The notes under the pieces are model-generated. The model did no database searches, had not been told where the DNA came from, and saw only the letters and a program-made list of their open reading frames with translations. A DNA stretch of 39,233 nucleotides from Marinobacter vinifirmus (GTDB lineage: Bacteria > Pseudomonadota > Gammaproteobacteria > Pseudomonadales > Oleiphilaceae): the NCBI RefSeq assembly GCF_002258215.1, contig NZ_NEFY01000019.1:1-39233 (forward strand), in the 5' to 3' direction. Below are positions 33,966 through 39,233 of the stretch, one piece after another. Position numbers and translations under genes: made by a program. Numbering within the stretch: the stretch's first letter is position 1; each line of letters begins with the position of its first letter.

Positions 33966-34345
33966 TGAATAGATCGATAAAAATAGTAGTATTAGCGGCT
34001 ATTCTTGGCGTTAGCTTTATTGCTAACGCCCAGGATAAACTAATTAATAATGAGTATTTAAGGCTCATGCCAGGTGTTTTTTGTAAAACAGAGCTTGAAC
34101 CACAAGAATGCTTGAAAATCGTATCGAGATATGTTGCTCAGCGGCATATCCAAGCCAATAATGATTACTATGCTGAGCTGGTTTTATCCAGGGTTAGGCC
34201 GTTGGTTAAAACCTATGTTGAAGACCCGGCAAAACCTTATGACAGCAATCTTTTCAGCAAAGTCCATGAGCAGGTTAGGCGAACCGTAATTGAGGAAGTT
34301 GCTAACCACTGGCTAGACACTGGTGAATTACCAAAGTTAAAGTGA
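33965..34345 (+). CDS. Small exported protein after traG
   Basis: A 126-residue protein with a signal peptide (about 1-22, ending ANAQD) and two cysteines close together (Cys38, Cys46). It is helical and soluble after cleavage. No family is recognised. It is the last gene of the transfer operon, where F-like plasmids carry traS/traT entry-exclusion genes, so an exclusion or periplasmic helper role is possible but not shown. The ATG overlaps the traG stop by one base. Confidence 0.7.
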   Translation: MNRSIKIVVLAAILGVSFIANAQDKLINNEYLRLMPGVFCKTELEPQECLKIVSRYVAQRHIQANNDYYAELVLSRVRPLVKTYVEDPAKPYDSNLFSKVHEQVRRTVIEEVANHWLDTGELPKLK

Positions 34346-34354
34346 GCGGGAATT

Positions 34355-34382
34355 AAAAAACCACCTACGGGTGGTTTTTTTT
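34355..34382 (+). terminator. Terminator of the transfer operon
   Basis: AAAAAACCACC-TAC-GGGTGGTTTTTTTT is a strong hairpin with a U run. The repeated 505-bp block begins inside its T run. Confidence 0.9.
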
Positions 34383-34879
34383 GGTCACTGAAGCAGCTTG
34401 CCGGCGAGCTGGATCTGTGACCAAGGGTAGGTGGTCACAAAGTAGCGTCCTCGATGGCCACCAGGTGTGGCCAAAGCGTTTTGTCCTGGTACGGGCGTGG
34501 TGTGTTTGGTACTGGTGGTGGCTGAATGGGGCTGTGAGGTTGTTTCAGAGGGAATGGAAGGCGTGTCAAGGGGTAGGTGCGGCCCACAGCCGGAGGCGAG
34601 GACACGGCCCCTTGACGCGGCTGTAATGACCCATACGCTCCAGGCTGGGGAGCGGGAAGGGAGGCCGTAGGCCGCATGTCCCGCACCCCTGACGACAGAT
34701 GGCGAATCGCTCCCCTCGCAGGCGAGGGGCGGGGGGGAGTGGTCACACCGCGGAGGCCCGGGCCGGGTGAGATTGTGCCCATAGGTATTTGGTCACACGC
34801 AGCGCGATCGGCCGGGGGTTGTTTGTGTCCATAGTTGTGGTCACAGATCCTGGTTGGCCAGGCGCAGGCCTTGTGACCA
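34375..34879. repeat. 505-bp direct repeat, copy 2
   Basis: Identical to 1-505, with a constant offset of 34374. The identity ends exactly at GTGACCA (34873-34879); after it the two flanks differ. It carries the same seven TGGTCAC sites. The two copies enclose the replicon and all transfer genes. Confidence 0.95.
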
Positions 34880-34920
34880 TCAACATTGCTTTGATCTGTA
34901 CGTTCCGTGTGCTAATATCT

Positions 34921-35015
34921 TTAGGCCGACTTGTCGGTCTTGAAACTACTAACGTGATTAATCAGTGTACTTCTGGTTAATCACCAGGTAGTGCACCTCT
35001 GCATAAAGGGGTTGA
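34921..35015 (+). promoter_or_regulatory. Repeated 5' leader element, copy A
   Basis: Contains a short CCGAC/GTCGG stem, a 12-bp hairpin (GTGATTAATCAG with CTGGTTAATCAC, 34954-34984), then the shared core: ACCTC at 34995-34999 and GGGGT at 35008-35012, 3 nt before ATG. The GGGG that must serve as ribosome-binding site can pair with ACCTC, hiding it. Confidence 0.6.
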
Positions 35016-35219
35016 ATGATGCGAAATAAACGTTCTACACAAGCCAGGCATGAACTTTTAATGTTCGCTGCTGAAGTTTTGGGAAACCACTACAGAAAGC
35101 AGGCAATGTCTGATAATGATCGTTTAGAAGCTAATTTGAAGCGTGAAGTGTCGGCTTTTAAGTCTTCACAACACAAATCAAATTCTCGTTTAGGCATGTC
35201 CAATCGGACGGTGGCTTAG
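35016..35219 (+). CDS. Small basic hypothetical protein
   Basis: A 67-residue basic, helical protein of unknown family, beginning MMRNKRSTQARHELLMFAAEV. The start is ATG 35016 or 35019, both just after the AGGGG of leader copy A. It is the first gene of the accessory region after the second 505-bp repeat. No function can be assigned. Confidence 0.55.
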   Translation: MMRNKRSTQARHELLMFAAEVLGNHYRKQAMSDNDRLEANLKREVSAFKSSQHKSNSRLGMSNRTVA

Positions 35220-35230
35220 ACAAATTATGT

Positions 35231-35300
35231 AGGGTGGGCTTTAGCCTGGTACCTACAGCGCAATTGCGCAAGATGCACCTCGGTCTTTCAGGGGTTGGAA
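35231..35300 (+). promoter_or_regulatory. Repeated 5' leader element, copy B
   Basis: Full form: an upstream stem with AGGGT/ACCT outside and GGGC-TTTA-GCCT inside (35231-35254), a GCGC-AATT-GCGC stem (35258-35269), then core ACCTC (35277-35281) and GGGGT (35291-35295). AAGGAG follows within 10 nt and leads to ATG 35310. Confidence 0.65.
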
Positions 35301-35309
35301 GGAGTTGTT

Positions 35310-35519
35310 ATGGCTCAGGTAAAAATTGGCTGGTATCAAATCGAAGAAAACTGGTTATCTGATGGAACAGTTGATGTTGCAATCAGTGACCGCAGAACGA
35401 ATGAGCTTGTCGCCTTCCAAATTGATAATTTGGAGGACTACGATAAGGTGATTCAGTTTCTCGATACGAACCGCCAGATTGGTGTGTTGTCGCAGCTCAA
35501 TGTAGCTAACGGCAACTAA
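35310..35519 (+). CDS. Hypothetical small protein
   Basis: A 69-residue acidic protein of unknown family (starts MAQVKIGWYQIEENWLSDG). ATG 35310 is chosen because AAGGAG sits 6 nt upstream, following leader copy B. It reads like a small beta-rich domain and has no membrane segment. Confidence 0.6.
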   Translation: MAQVKIGWYQIEENWLSDGTVDVAISDRRTNELVAFQIDNLEDYDKVIQFLDTNRQIGVLSQLNVANGN

Positions 35520-35849
35520 CGCTAGGGGATAGAAGTCACACTACTTGTTAGTGTGGCTTCTCCCTAGCGGTGATTTAAACATCCCGCTATTTTCTCTTCA
35601 AAACGTGCTTAACGCACTTCATAAAACACCAGGCTAACCAGGCATTCAAGGTGTCAATCCAGCGAACTGTACAATGGCCAAGAACACGCCACTCGTTGCG
35701 ACGTTTTTACATATTTTGCGGCTTCATTACATAGTGTTTTGATTGAGAGACGTGCTTTCATGTGATATGTTAACAACGCTTGGTTGCCGGTTCTGGTTTG
35801 GTGATGCTGAATGGCGGTGCACTGGTGGAATGTAGGCTTCAAGTAAAAA
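35520..35849. other. Intergenic region with long hairpin
   Basis: About 330 bp with no supported gene. A 48-bp imperfect hairpin (35521-35568; GCTAGGG/CCCTAGC outer arms, CACACTA/TAGTGTG inner arms, CTTG loop) follows the upstream gene and may be a terminator without a U run. Nothing else in the region is recognised. Confidence 0.5.
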
Positions 35850-35880
35850 AGGCGCACCTCGGCCAGGGTCAGGGGTAGGA
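35850..35880 (+). promoter_or_regulatory. Repeated 5' leader element, copy C (core only)
   Basis: GGCGCACCTCGGCC is followed by CAGGGGT: ACCTC at 35856-35860, GGGGT at 35872-35876, then AGGAG and ATG 35888. The upstream stem of the full form is missing. Confidence 0.55.
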
Positions 35881-35887
35881 GAGCAAC

Positions 35888-36295
35888 ATGAGTAATGCGA
35901 ATCATACAGAACAGAACGACGCACAGCTTCCTAAACTTCGCGGTTCCAGGAAGCAACTTGGGTGGGCATACAAAATCCGCGAACGGTTTGCTGAACGCAA
36001 TCCGGGCGCAGAACAGTTGACCACTGAGCTAGATGCGAAATTCTGGATCGACAACAAAACGTCCCTTATTGGGGATGAGAAGTTGCCGAAAGCACTTCCG
36101 CAACTGACAGGTAGTGATAGCCAAATTAAATGGGCATTCGCTATCCGGTCAAAATTTGCAGATGTGTTTCCTGAGAGCGCATTACTTCGCTCTCATACTG
36201 ACTCGAAGTTTTGGATTGAGAATCGACGTGTGTTCGATTTCGCAGTCCTTGGCTTCAAACTGGCACCGACCGGGGATGCTAGTCAGGAAGAGTGA
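35888..36295 (+). CDS. Hypothetical protein with two tandem 45-residue repeats
   Basis: A 135-residue protein made of two related units (about 14-60 and 69-115). Both share the pattern LPxLxGSxxQxxWAxxIRxxFA...DxKFWIxN. The GS-x-Q-x-x-WA-x-x-IR block occurs in small uncharacterised proteins elsewhere, so each unit may be one copy of a known short domain. AGGAG lies 7 nt before ATG. Function unknown; a strong terminator follows. Confidence 0.7.
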   Translation: MSNANHTEQNDAQLPKLRGSRKQLGWAYKIRERFAERNPGAEQLTTELDAKFWIDNKTSLIGDEKLPKALPQLTGSDSQIKWAFAIRSKFADVFPESALLRSHTDSKFWIENRRVFDFAVLGFKLAPTGDASQEE

Positions 36296-36323
36296 TATTG
36301 AGCATTGTTTCAATATCGCTTGG

Positions 36324-36352
36324 AAAAGCCGTTCTTCGGAACGGCTTTTTTT
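36324..36352 (+). terminator. Terminator after the two-repeat gene
   Basis: AAAAGCCGTTC-TTCG-GAACGGCTTTTTTT: a perfect stem with tetraloop and U run. A weaker GATATTG/CAATATC hairpin precedes it at 36294-36317. Confidence 0.92.
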
Positions 36353-36366
36353 AACGTGGTGAAAAC

Positions 36367-36681
36367 ATGGCAAGCCCTAAAGTGACTATTGAAACAAACG
36401 AAAAACCACTAGACAAAAATGCGCTTGATGAATTGATACGGTTTTCGGGGTATACCGTTGATATGATGTTGCAATATGTGCCTGAAGATAATGGAGGATA
36501 TCTGATCTATGCGAAGTACCAGCATGGGCAGGTTGTTCGTCAGGTATATACGCAGCGCAACACACCAAGGCGTTTTAAAGACCTTCAACGAGCGATTGAT
36601 TGGGGTAAGCGAATCGGTTTCCGATCTGTTGCTCTGACGATAGAATACAACACCTACCCCGATCCAGACTCCCCAAGCTAA
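36367..36681 (+). CDS. Hypothetical protein
   Basis: A 104-residue soluble protein of unknown family (starts MASPKVTIETNEKPLDKNALDE). It comes 14 bp after a strong terminator, has only a weak GGTG ribosome-binding site and has no leader element, so its promoter must overlap or lie upstream of the terminator. The middle has a short beta pattern (GGYLIYAKYQHGQVVRQVY). Confidence 0.6.
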   Translation: MASPKVTIETNEKPLDKNALDELIRFSGYTVDMMLQYVPEDNGGYLIYAKYQHGQVVRQVYTQRNTPRRFKDLQRAIDWGKRIGFRSVALTIEYNTYPDPDSPS

Positions 36682-36692
36682 GCCGCCTGGAG

Positions 36693-36763
36693 GGTATGAA
36701 CTGGCTTTTCAGGTTCATACCACTCCTGGTGGCTCTTCCTTCCAGGGGCGCAAGGGTTGCGCC
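36693..36763 (+). other. Two hairpins in the intergenic region
   Basis: GGTATGAAC/GTTCATACC (36693-36721) and GGCGCAA-GGG-TTGCGCC (36747-36763). No U run follows either, so they may be weak terminators or relics of a leader. Confidence 0.5.
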
Positions 36764-36819
36764 TCAAATCCGACAAATGCCTTTGAAATACCCTATTTCC
36801 TTGCTTACAATGAGTAGGC

Positions 36820-36925
36820 AGGGTGGGCTTCGGCCTGGTACCTGTGATTGGCTCCCGGAAACGGGATTGTGACCAGTGCATGACTGGTCACTTGGCCAGT
36901 CGGTGCACCTCTACCTAAAGGGGTT
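36820..36925 (+). promoter_or_regulatory. Repeated 5' leader element, copy D (extended)
   Basis: Upstream stem AGGGT...ACCT with inner GGGC-TTCG-GCCT (36820-36843); a CCCG-GAAA-CGGG stem; a perfect hairpin with arms GTGACCAGT/ACTGGTCAC whose arms carry the same GTGACCA/TGGTCAC as the 505-bp repeat; then core ACCTC (36907-36911) and GGGGT (36920-36924), 3 nt before ATG. Confidence 0.65.
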
Positions 36926-36927
36926 AT

Positions 36928-37332
36928 ATGATGATTGATACACCAAAGGAACTATCCGCAGCACTTCATAAAACAGGTGGTGAGGTAGCAGTGACTCAAT
37001 CACTGTACTGGCATTACCTTGAGGTGTTACCGCCGCGTGTAATGGGGTCTAACTTCTTTGTCTTCCAGGAAGGCGACGGAGAGAAGCTTCAGTTCACTAA
37101 GCGGGGTGATCAGTATTATTGCCACTTACTCGGTGATTATCTGGTTACTGAAGATTGGAAGATTCATGCTGCTGTTGGTAGACGCGAATTGAATCAGCCT
37201 TTCAAGCTGCTTTTCGTATTTACCGATGACGAAACATGCGATGTGCCGGATGAATTCAGAGAGTTTATTGGCAAAGAGTTTGTTTCAGTATCTGCAATCG
37301 CAGCCGCAATGAATGTAACGTTCCGTATTTAA
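36928..37332 (+). CDS. Hypothetical protein
   Basis: A 134-residue protein of unknown family (starts MMIDTPKELSAALHKTGGEVAV). The start is ATG 36928 or 36931, directly after the AGGGG of leader copy D, which must act as its ribosome-binding site. The middle is beta-rich (FFVFQEGDGEKLQFTKRGDQYYC). It has no membrane segment. Confidence 0.62.
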   Translation: MMIDTPKELSAALHKTGGEVAVTQSLYWHYLEVLPPRVMGSNFFVFQEGDGEKLQFTKRGDQYYCHLLGDYLVTEDWKIHAAVGRRELNQPFKLLFVFTDDETCDVPDEFREFIGKEFVSVSAIAAAMNVTFRI

Positions 37333-37338
37333 ACAATC

Positions 37339-37406
37339 AGGGTGGGCTTTGCCCGGTACCTGTTGCGCTTTCGCGCAAGACGCGCCTCGGTCTTTCAGGG
37401 GTTGGA
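37339..37406 (+). promoter_or_regulatory. Repeated 5' leader element, copy E
   Basis: Full form: AGGGT...ACCT with inner GGGC-TTT-GCCC (37339-37361), TTGCGC-TTTC-GCGCAA (37363-37378), core GCCTC (37384-37388) and GGGGT (37398-37402). It differs from copy F at paired positions in a way that keeps the stem. Confidence 0.68.
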
Positions 37407-37414
37407 GAAACGAA

Positions 37415-37867
37415 ATGGGATCTATCGCTAAAACCAGTACGGGAACAGTAACCGTAAGCTACAACAAGGCTCACATGAATGAGCTGGATGATCAGGTGTT
37501 CAAATACGCAGTAGCGTCATTTTCACACCTGGTACAGCGCAATCAACAGCTTTGCTTTGCAGAGTTTGGTGAGCTAATTCAGCGTCATTATGTCGCTGAA
37601 GGTAAGACAAAACTGTGCCTTGAGGTTCTGGAGAAGGCCGCGATTAACCATCGCTACCTTTGCAGCTTCAAGTACCGAAACCCGCAAAGCGGCCTCGTAG
37701 AGGCTTCTGAAGCGATAGTTGAAGTAGAGCAGTGGCGTCAGGTCAAACCCATACTGGAACGGCAGATAAACGCCCAGGTAACAGACCTTGAATTCAAGGG
37801 TGTTTCCTGTGTGTATCGTAAGGGCAGCTTCGCTTATGACGCTAAGCGTCAGGAGGTGCAATTATGA
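37415..37867 (+). CDS. Hypothetical protein
   Basis: A 150-residue protein of unknown family, with a helical N-terminal half (VFKYAVASFSHLVQRNQQLCFAEFGELI) and a more beta-like C-terminus. ATG 37415 is chosen (GGAG 8 nt upstream, just after leader copy E); the frame is open further upstream. Its stop overlaps the next ATG by four bases. Confidence 0.62.
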   Translation: MGSIAKTSTGTVTVSYNKAHMNELDDQVFKYAVASFSHLVQRNQQLCFAEFGELIQRHYVAEGKTKLCLEVLEKAAINHRYLCSFKYRNPQSGLVEASEAIVEVEQWRQVKPILERQINAQVTDLEFKGVSCVYRKGSFAYDAKRQEVQL

Positions 37868-38178
37868 GATCGCCATTTCAAGAGGGTGTTGATTCACTCA
37901 AGGCAGGTAACTACTACTGTAGCCTGAACCCGTATTGCCGGGCTGCGCAGCCAGCGGAGCATGAGCAATGGGGTAAAGGTTGGTATTCGGCGTATCGTGA
38001 GGCTGCACAGCGCCACGATAATGAATACCTGGTTACTTGGGTAGGGATGGATCGTTCGTACCATGAAGACGAATATTCATCCCTGGAAGACGCTCAGTGC
38101 CATGCGGTGAGCATTTCCGAGCACGGAGGTCATAGCATTACCCTCTCAGATGATGAGGGGAATGAATACGACTTCTGA
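37864..38178 (+). CDS. Rmf/CrpP-like small protein with acidic tail
   Basis: A 104-residue protein. Residues about 5-50 (FQEGVDSLKAGNYYCSLNPYC...WGKGWYSAYREA) resemble the Rmf/CrpP pattern: an EG-x(n)-AG turn, a Cys-x(n)-Pro-Tyr block, and WxxGW near the end. Rmf is the ribosome modulation factor; CrpP-type proteins of plasmids have debated roles. The tail (50-104) is acidic and does not belong to Rmf. It is coupled to the previous gene. Family assignment is moderate. Confidence 0.6.
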   Translation: MRSPFQEGVDSLKAGNYYCSLNPYCRAAQPAEHEQWGKGWYSAYREAAQRHDNEYLVTWVGMDRSYHEDEYSSLEDAQCHAVSISEHGGHSITLSDDEGNEYDF

Positions 38179-38185
38179 TCAGTAG

Positions 38186-38212
38186 AGCCACCTTCGGGTG
38201 GCTTTTCTTTTT
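38186..38212 (+). terminator. Terminator after the Rmf/CrpP-like gene
   Basis: AGCCACC-TTCG-GGTGGCT followed by TTTCTTTTT. The same hairpin recurs at 39066. Confidence 0.88.
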
Positions 38213-38226
38213 GGTATACTCAGTTT

Positions 38227-38273
38227 TGCGCAACATGGCGCACAGGCGCACCTCGGCCTTTTTCAGGGGTTGG
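38227..38273 (+). promoter_or_regulatory. Repeated 5' leader element, copy G (short)
   Basis: TGCGC-AACATG-GCGCA stem, then core ACCTC (38250-38254) and GGGGT (38266-38270) 3 nt before ATG. The upstream stem is replaced by TGGTATACT, which looks like an extended -10 promoter element. Confidence 0.6.
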
Positions 38274-39059
38274 ATGAGTAATATGGCTAATCCCCATATA
38301 CGGGCGTTTACGCGCCTTTTTAACGAGACTGCACGCTATCGCCATCGTTATGAAGTCTTCCGTGATTTCGTGATGATGGCCGGGATTGCGATTCAAAACG
38401 CATTCCTGAAGTCTGACGAACTTGAACAGGAATACCTGGGCATTGTTCGCCGGTACGAAAAAGAGGATGCAGCTCGTATGTCGCACTTGTTAGCGGAGGT
38501 TGTGATGGGGTTAGAAGTTTATCCCTGTGACTTCCTGGGCAGTGTGTTCATGGAACTTGAACTTGGCTCTGATCGAATGGGGCAGTTTTTCACTCCGTTC
38601 GAGGTGTCCAAAATGATGGCCATGATGGTACACGGCGACACGATAGACACGCTTTCTGATAAGCCGTTTATCACGCTACAAGAGCCAGCTTGCGGAGCCG
38701 GTGGGATGGTTATCGCTTTTGCTCAAACTATGTATGAGAAAGGCCTTAACCCCCAGAAACAGCTCTGGGCGAGTTGTGTTGATGTAGATCCAGTGGCCGC
38801 AATGATGGCTTATGTGCAGTTATCGTTGCTGCATATACCGGCTGAAGTGGTTATTGGGAACTCATTGTCAATGCAGTTCACCAGGGTAATGCGGACTCCA
38901 GCGCACTACCTGGGCTTGTGGGATTCAAAACTTCGCCGTCAATGGTCGAAAGATGAATCTGACGCCGCCCAAGTCGTTGAGGATGCGCCTACGGCGGTAC
39001 CTCAGCCGATGGTTGTCATCGAAAAAGGGCAAATGTCCCTGTTTGATATGACGGCCTGA
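38274..39059 (+). CDS. N6-adenine methyltransferase-like protein lacking NPPY motif
   Basis: A 261-residue protein with the SAM-binding part of N-6 DNA methylases (HsdM type): GQFFTP (103-108) and LQEPACGAGGMVIAF (135-149), then CVDVDPVAAMMAYVQLSLL. The catalytic (N/D)PP(Y/F) motif expected after VVIGNSL is not seen, so it may bind DNA or SAM without methylating, or use another residue. The C-terminus has QMSLF (253-257), close to the beta-clamp-binding consensus QLxLF. ATG 38274 follows the AGGGG of leader copy G; ATG 38283 is possible. It is preceded and followed by twin terminators. Confidence 0.75.
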   Translation: MSNMANPHIRAFTRLFNETARYRHRYEVFRDFVMMAGIAIQNAFLKSDELEQEYLGIVRRYEKEDAARMSHLLAEVVMGLEVYPCDFLGSVFMELELGSDRMGQFFTPFEVSKMMAMMVHGDTIDTLSDKPFITLQEPACGAGGMVIAFAQTMYEKGLNPQKQLWASCVDVDPVAAMMAYVQLSLLHIPAEVVIGNSLSMQFTRVMRTPAHYLGLWDSKLRRQWSKDESDAAQVVEDAPTAVPQPMVVIEKGQMSLFDMTA

Positions 39060-39065
39060 CCGTGA

Positions 39066-39090
39066 AGCCACCTTCGGGTGGCTTTTCTTT
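39066..39090 (+). terminator. Terminator after the methyltransferase-like gene
   Basis: AGCCACC-TTCG-GGTGGCT followed by TTTCTTT, the same hairpin as at 38186. Confidence 0.85.
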
Positions 39091-39127
39091 GGCCTGCTTT
39101 TGGATCGTACAATCCAATTTTATATTA

Positions 39128-39141
39128 TTTCGCAAGCGAAA
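39128..39141. promoter_or_regulatory. 14-bp palindrome, ParB/KorB-type site 8
   Basis: A perfect TTTCGCAAGCGAAA copy between the last terminator and leader copy F, about 27 kb from the cluster around parB. Confidence 0.7.
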
Positions 39142-39164
39142 CTGATCAGTTATCATGAGGCGGC

Positions 39165-39233
39165 AGGGTAGGCTTTAGCCTGGTACCTGTTGCGCTTTCG
39201 CGCAAGACGCGCCTCGGTCTTTCAGGGGTTGGA
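39165..39233 (+). promoter_or_regulatory. Repeated 5' leader element, copy F (at window end)
   Basis: Full form: AGGGT...ACCT with inner AGGC-TTTA-GCCT (39165-39188), TTGCGC-TTTC-GCGCAA, core GCCTC (39211-39215) and GGGGT (39225-39229). The window ends at GGTTGGA, so a gene probably starts just outside. Confidence 0.65.

Noticed and set aside
1..34879. Reading the 505-bp repeats as the overlap of a circular contig
   Set aside because: Sequence continues for 4.3 kb after the second copy and differs from that after the first, so it is not a simple end overlap. Mis-assembly cannot be fully excluded.
34921..39233. The repeated leaders as a CRISPR array or simple mobile repeats
   Set aside because: Spacing is 0.5-1 kb, genes lie between, all copies share one orientation before start codons, and there are no uniform spacers or cas genes.

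Overview
This window is the backbone of a conjugative plasmid from a gammaproteobacterium-like host. The evidence is a complete F-type (MPF-F) mating apparatus, a ColE2-type replicase with a nearby candidate origin, plasmid maintenance genes (KfrA-like, ParB/KorB-like, a Phd/RelE-type toxin-antitoxin pair), a type IA topoisomerase, and a TraD-like coupling protein beside a MOBC-like relaxase candidate. No antibiotic-resistance gene, tRNA, rRNA or CRISPR array is visible. The host species cannot be fixed from the sequence alone. Layout: 1-505 is a GC-rich block with seven TGGTCAC sites that recurs without visible change at 34375-34879. 615-1368 holds a toxin-antitoxin operon with a coupled 54-residue membrane ORF. 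1369-3060 holds the structured rep leader, the replicase and a candidate oriV. 3110-7647 holds a small membrane protein and a KfrA operon interrupted near the end of its second gene by a complete 2424-bp IS21-family element with 6-bp target duplications. 7644-10537 (minus strand) is a topA - HAD phosphatase - small ORF operon, divergent from a ParB/KorB-like gene that converges on traD. 14015-15072 is about 1 kb of non-coding, hairpin-rich DNA, the best oriT candidate, next to the MOBC-like gene. 15940-34345 is the transfer operon run: lytic transglycosylase, OmpA-like lipoprotein, TraA pilin, TraL, E, K, B, V, C, then, after a terminator and a second promoter region, TrbI, S26 peptidase, TraW, TraU, TrbC, TraN, TraF, TraH, TraG and a small secreted protein. 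34880-39233, after the second 505-bp copy, is an accessory region of small uncharacterised genes plus a methyltransferase-like gene. How it works together: the replicase, oriV, ParB-like protein and KfrA look after copy number and inheritance. The relaxase candidate, coupling protein and F-type channel move the DNA. Eight perfect 14-bp palindromes (TTTCGC-WW-GCGAAA) are spread from 3.6 to 39.1 kb, six of them around parB and several inside reading frames, and probably form the ParB/KorB-like regulon or centromere. The most novel-looking signal is in the accessory region: seven copies of a repeated 5' leader, six directly before a start codon, sharing a terminal stem in which RCCUC pairs with the GGGGU next to or forming the ribosome-binding site. 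Four copies also share an upstream hairpin with compensatory base changes. This suggests a family of riboregulators, or alternatively single-strand promoters, that co-ordinate a set of small plasmid genes.
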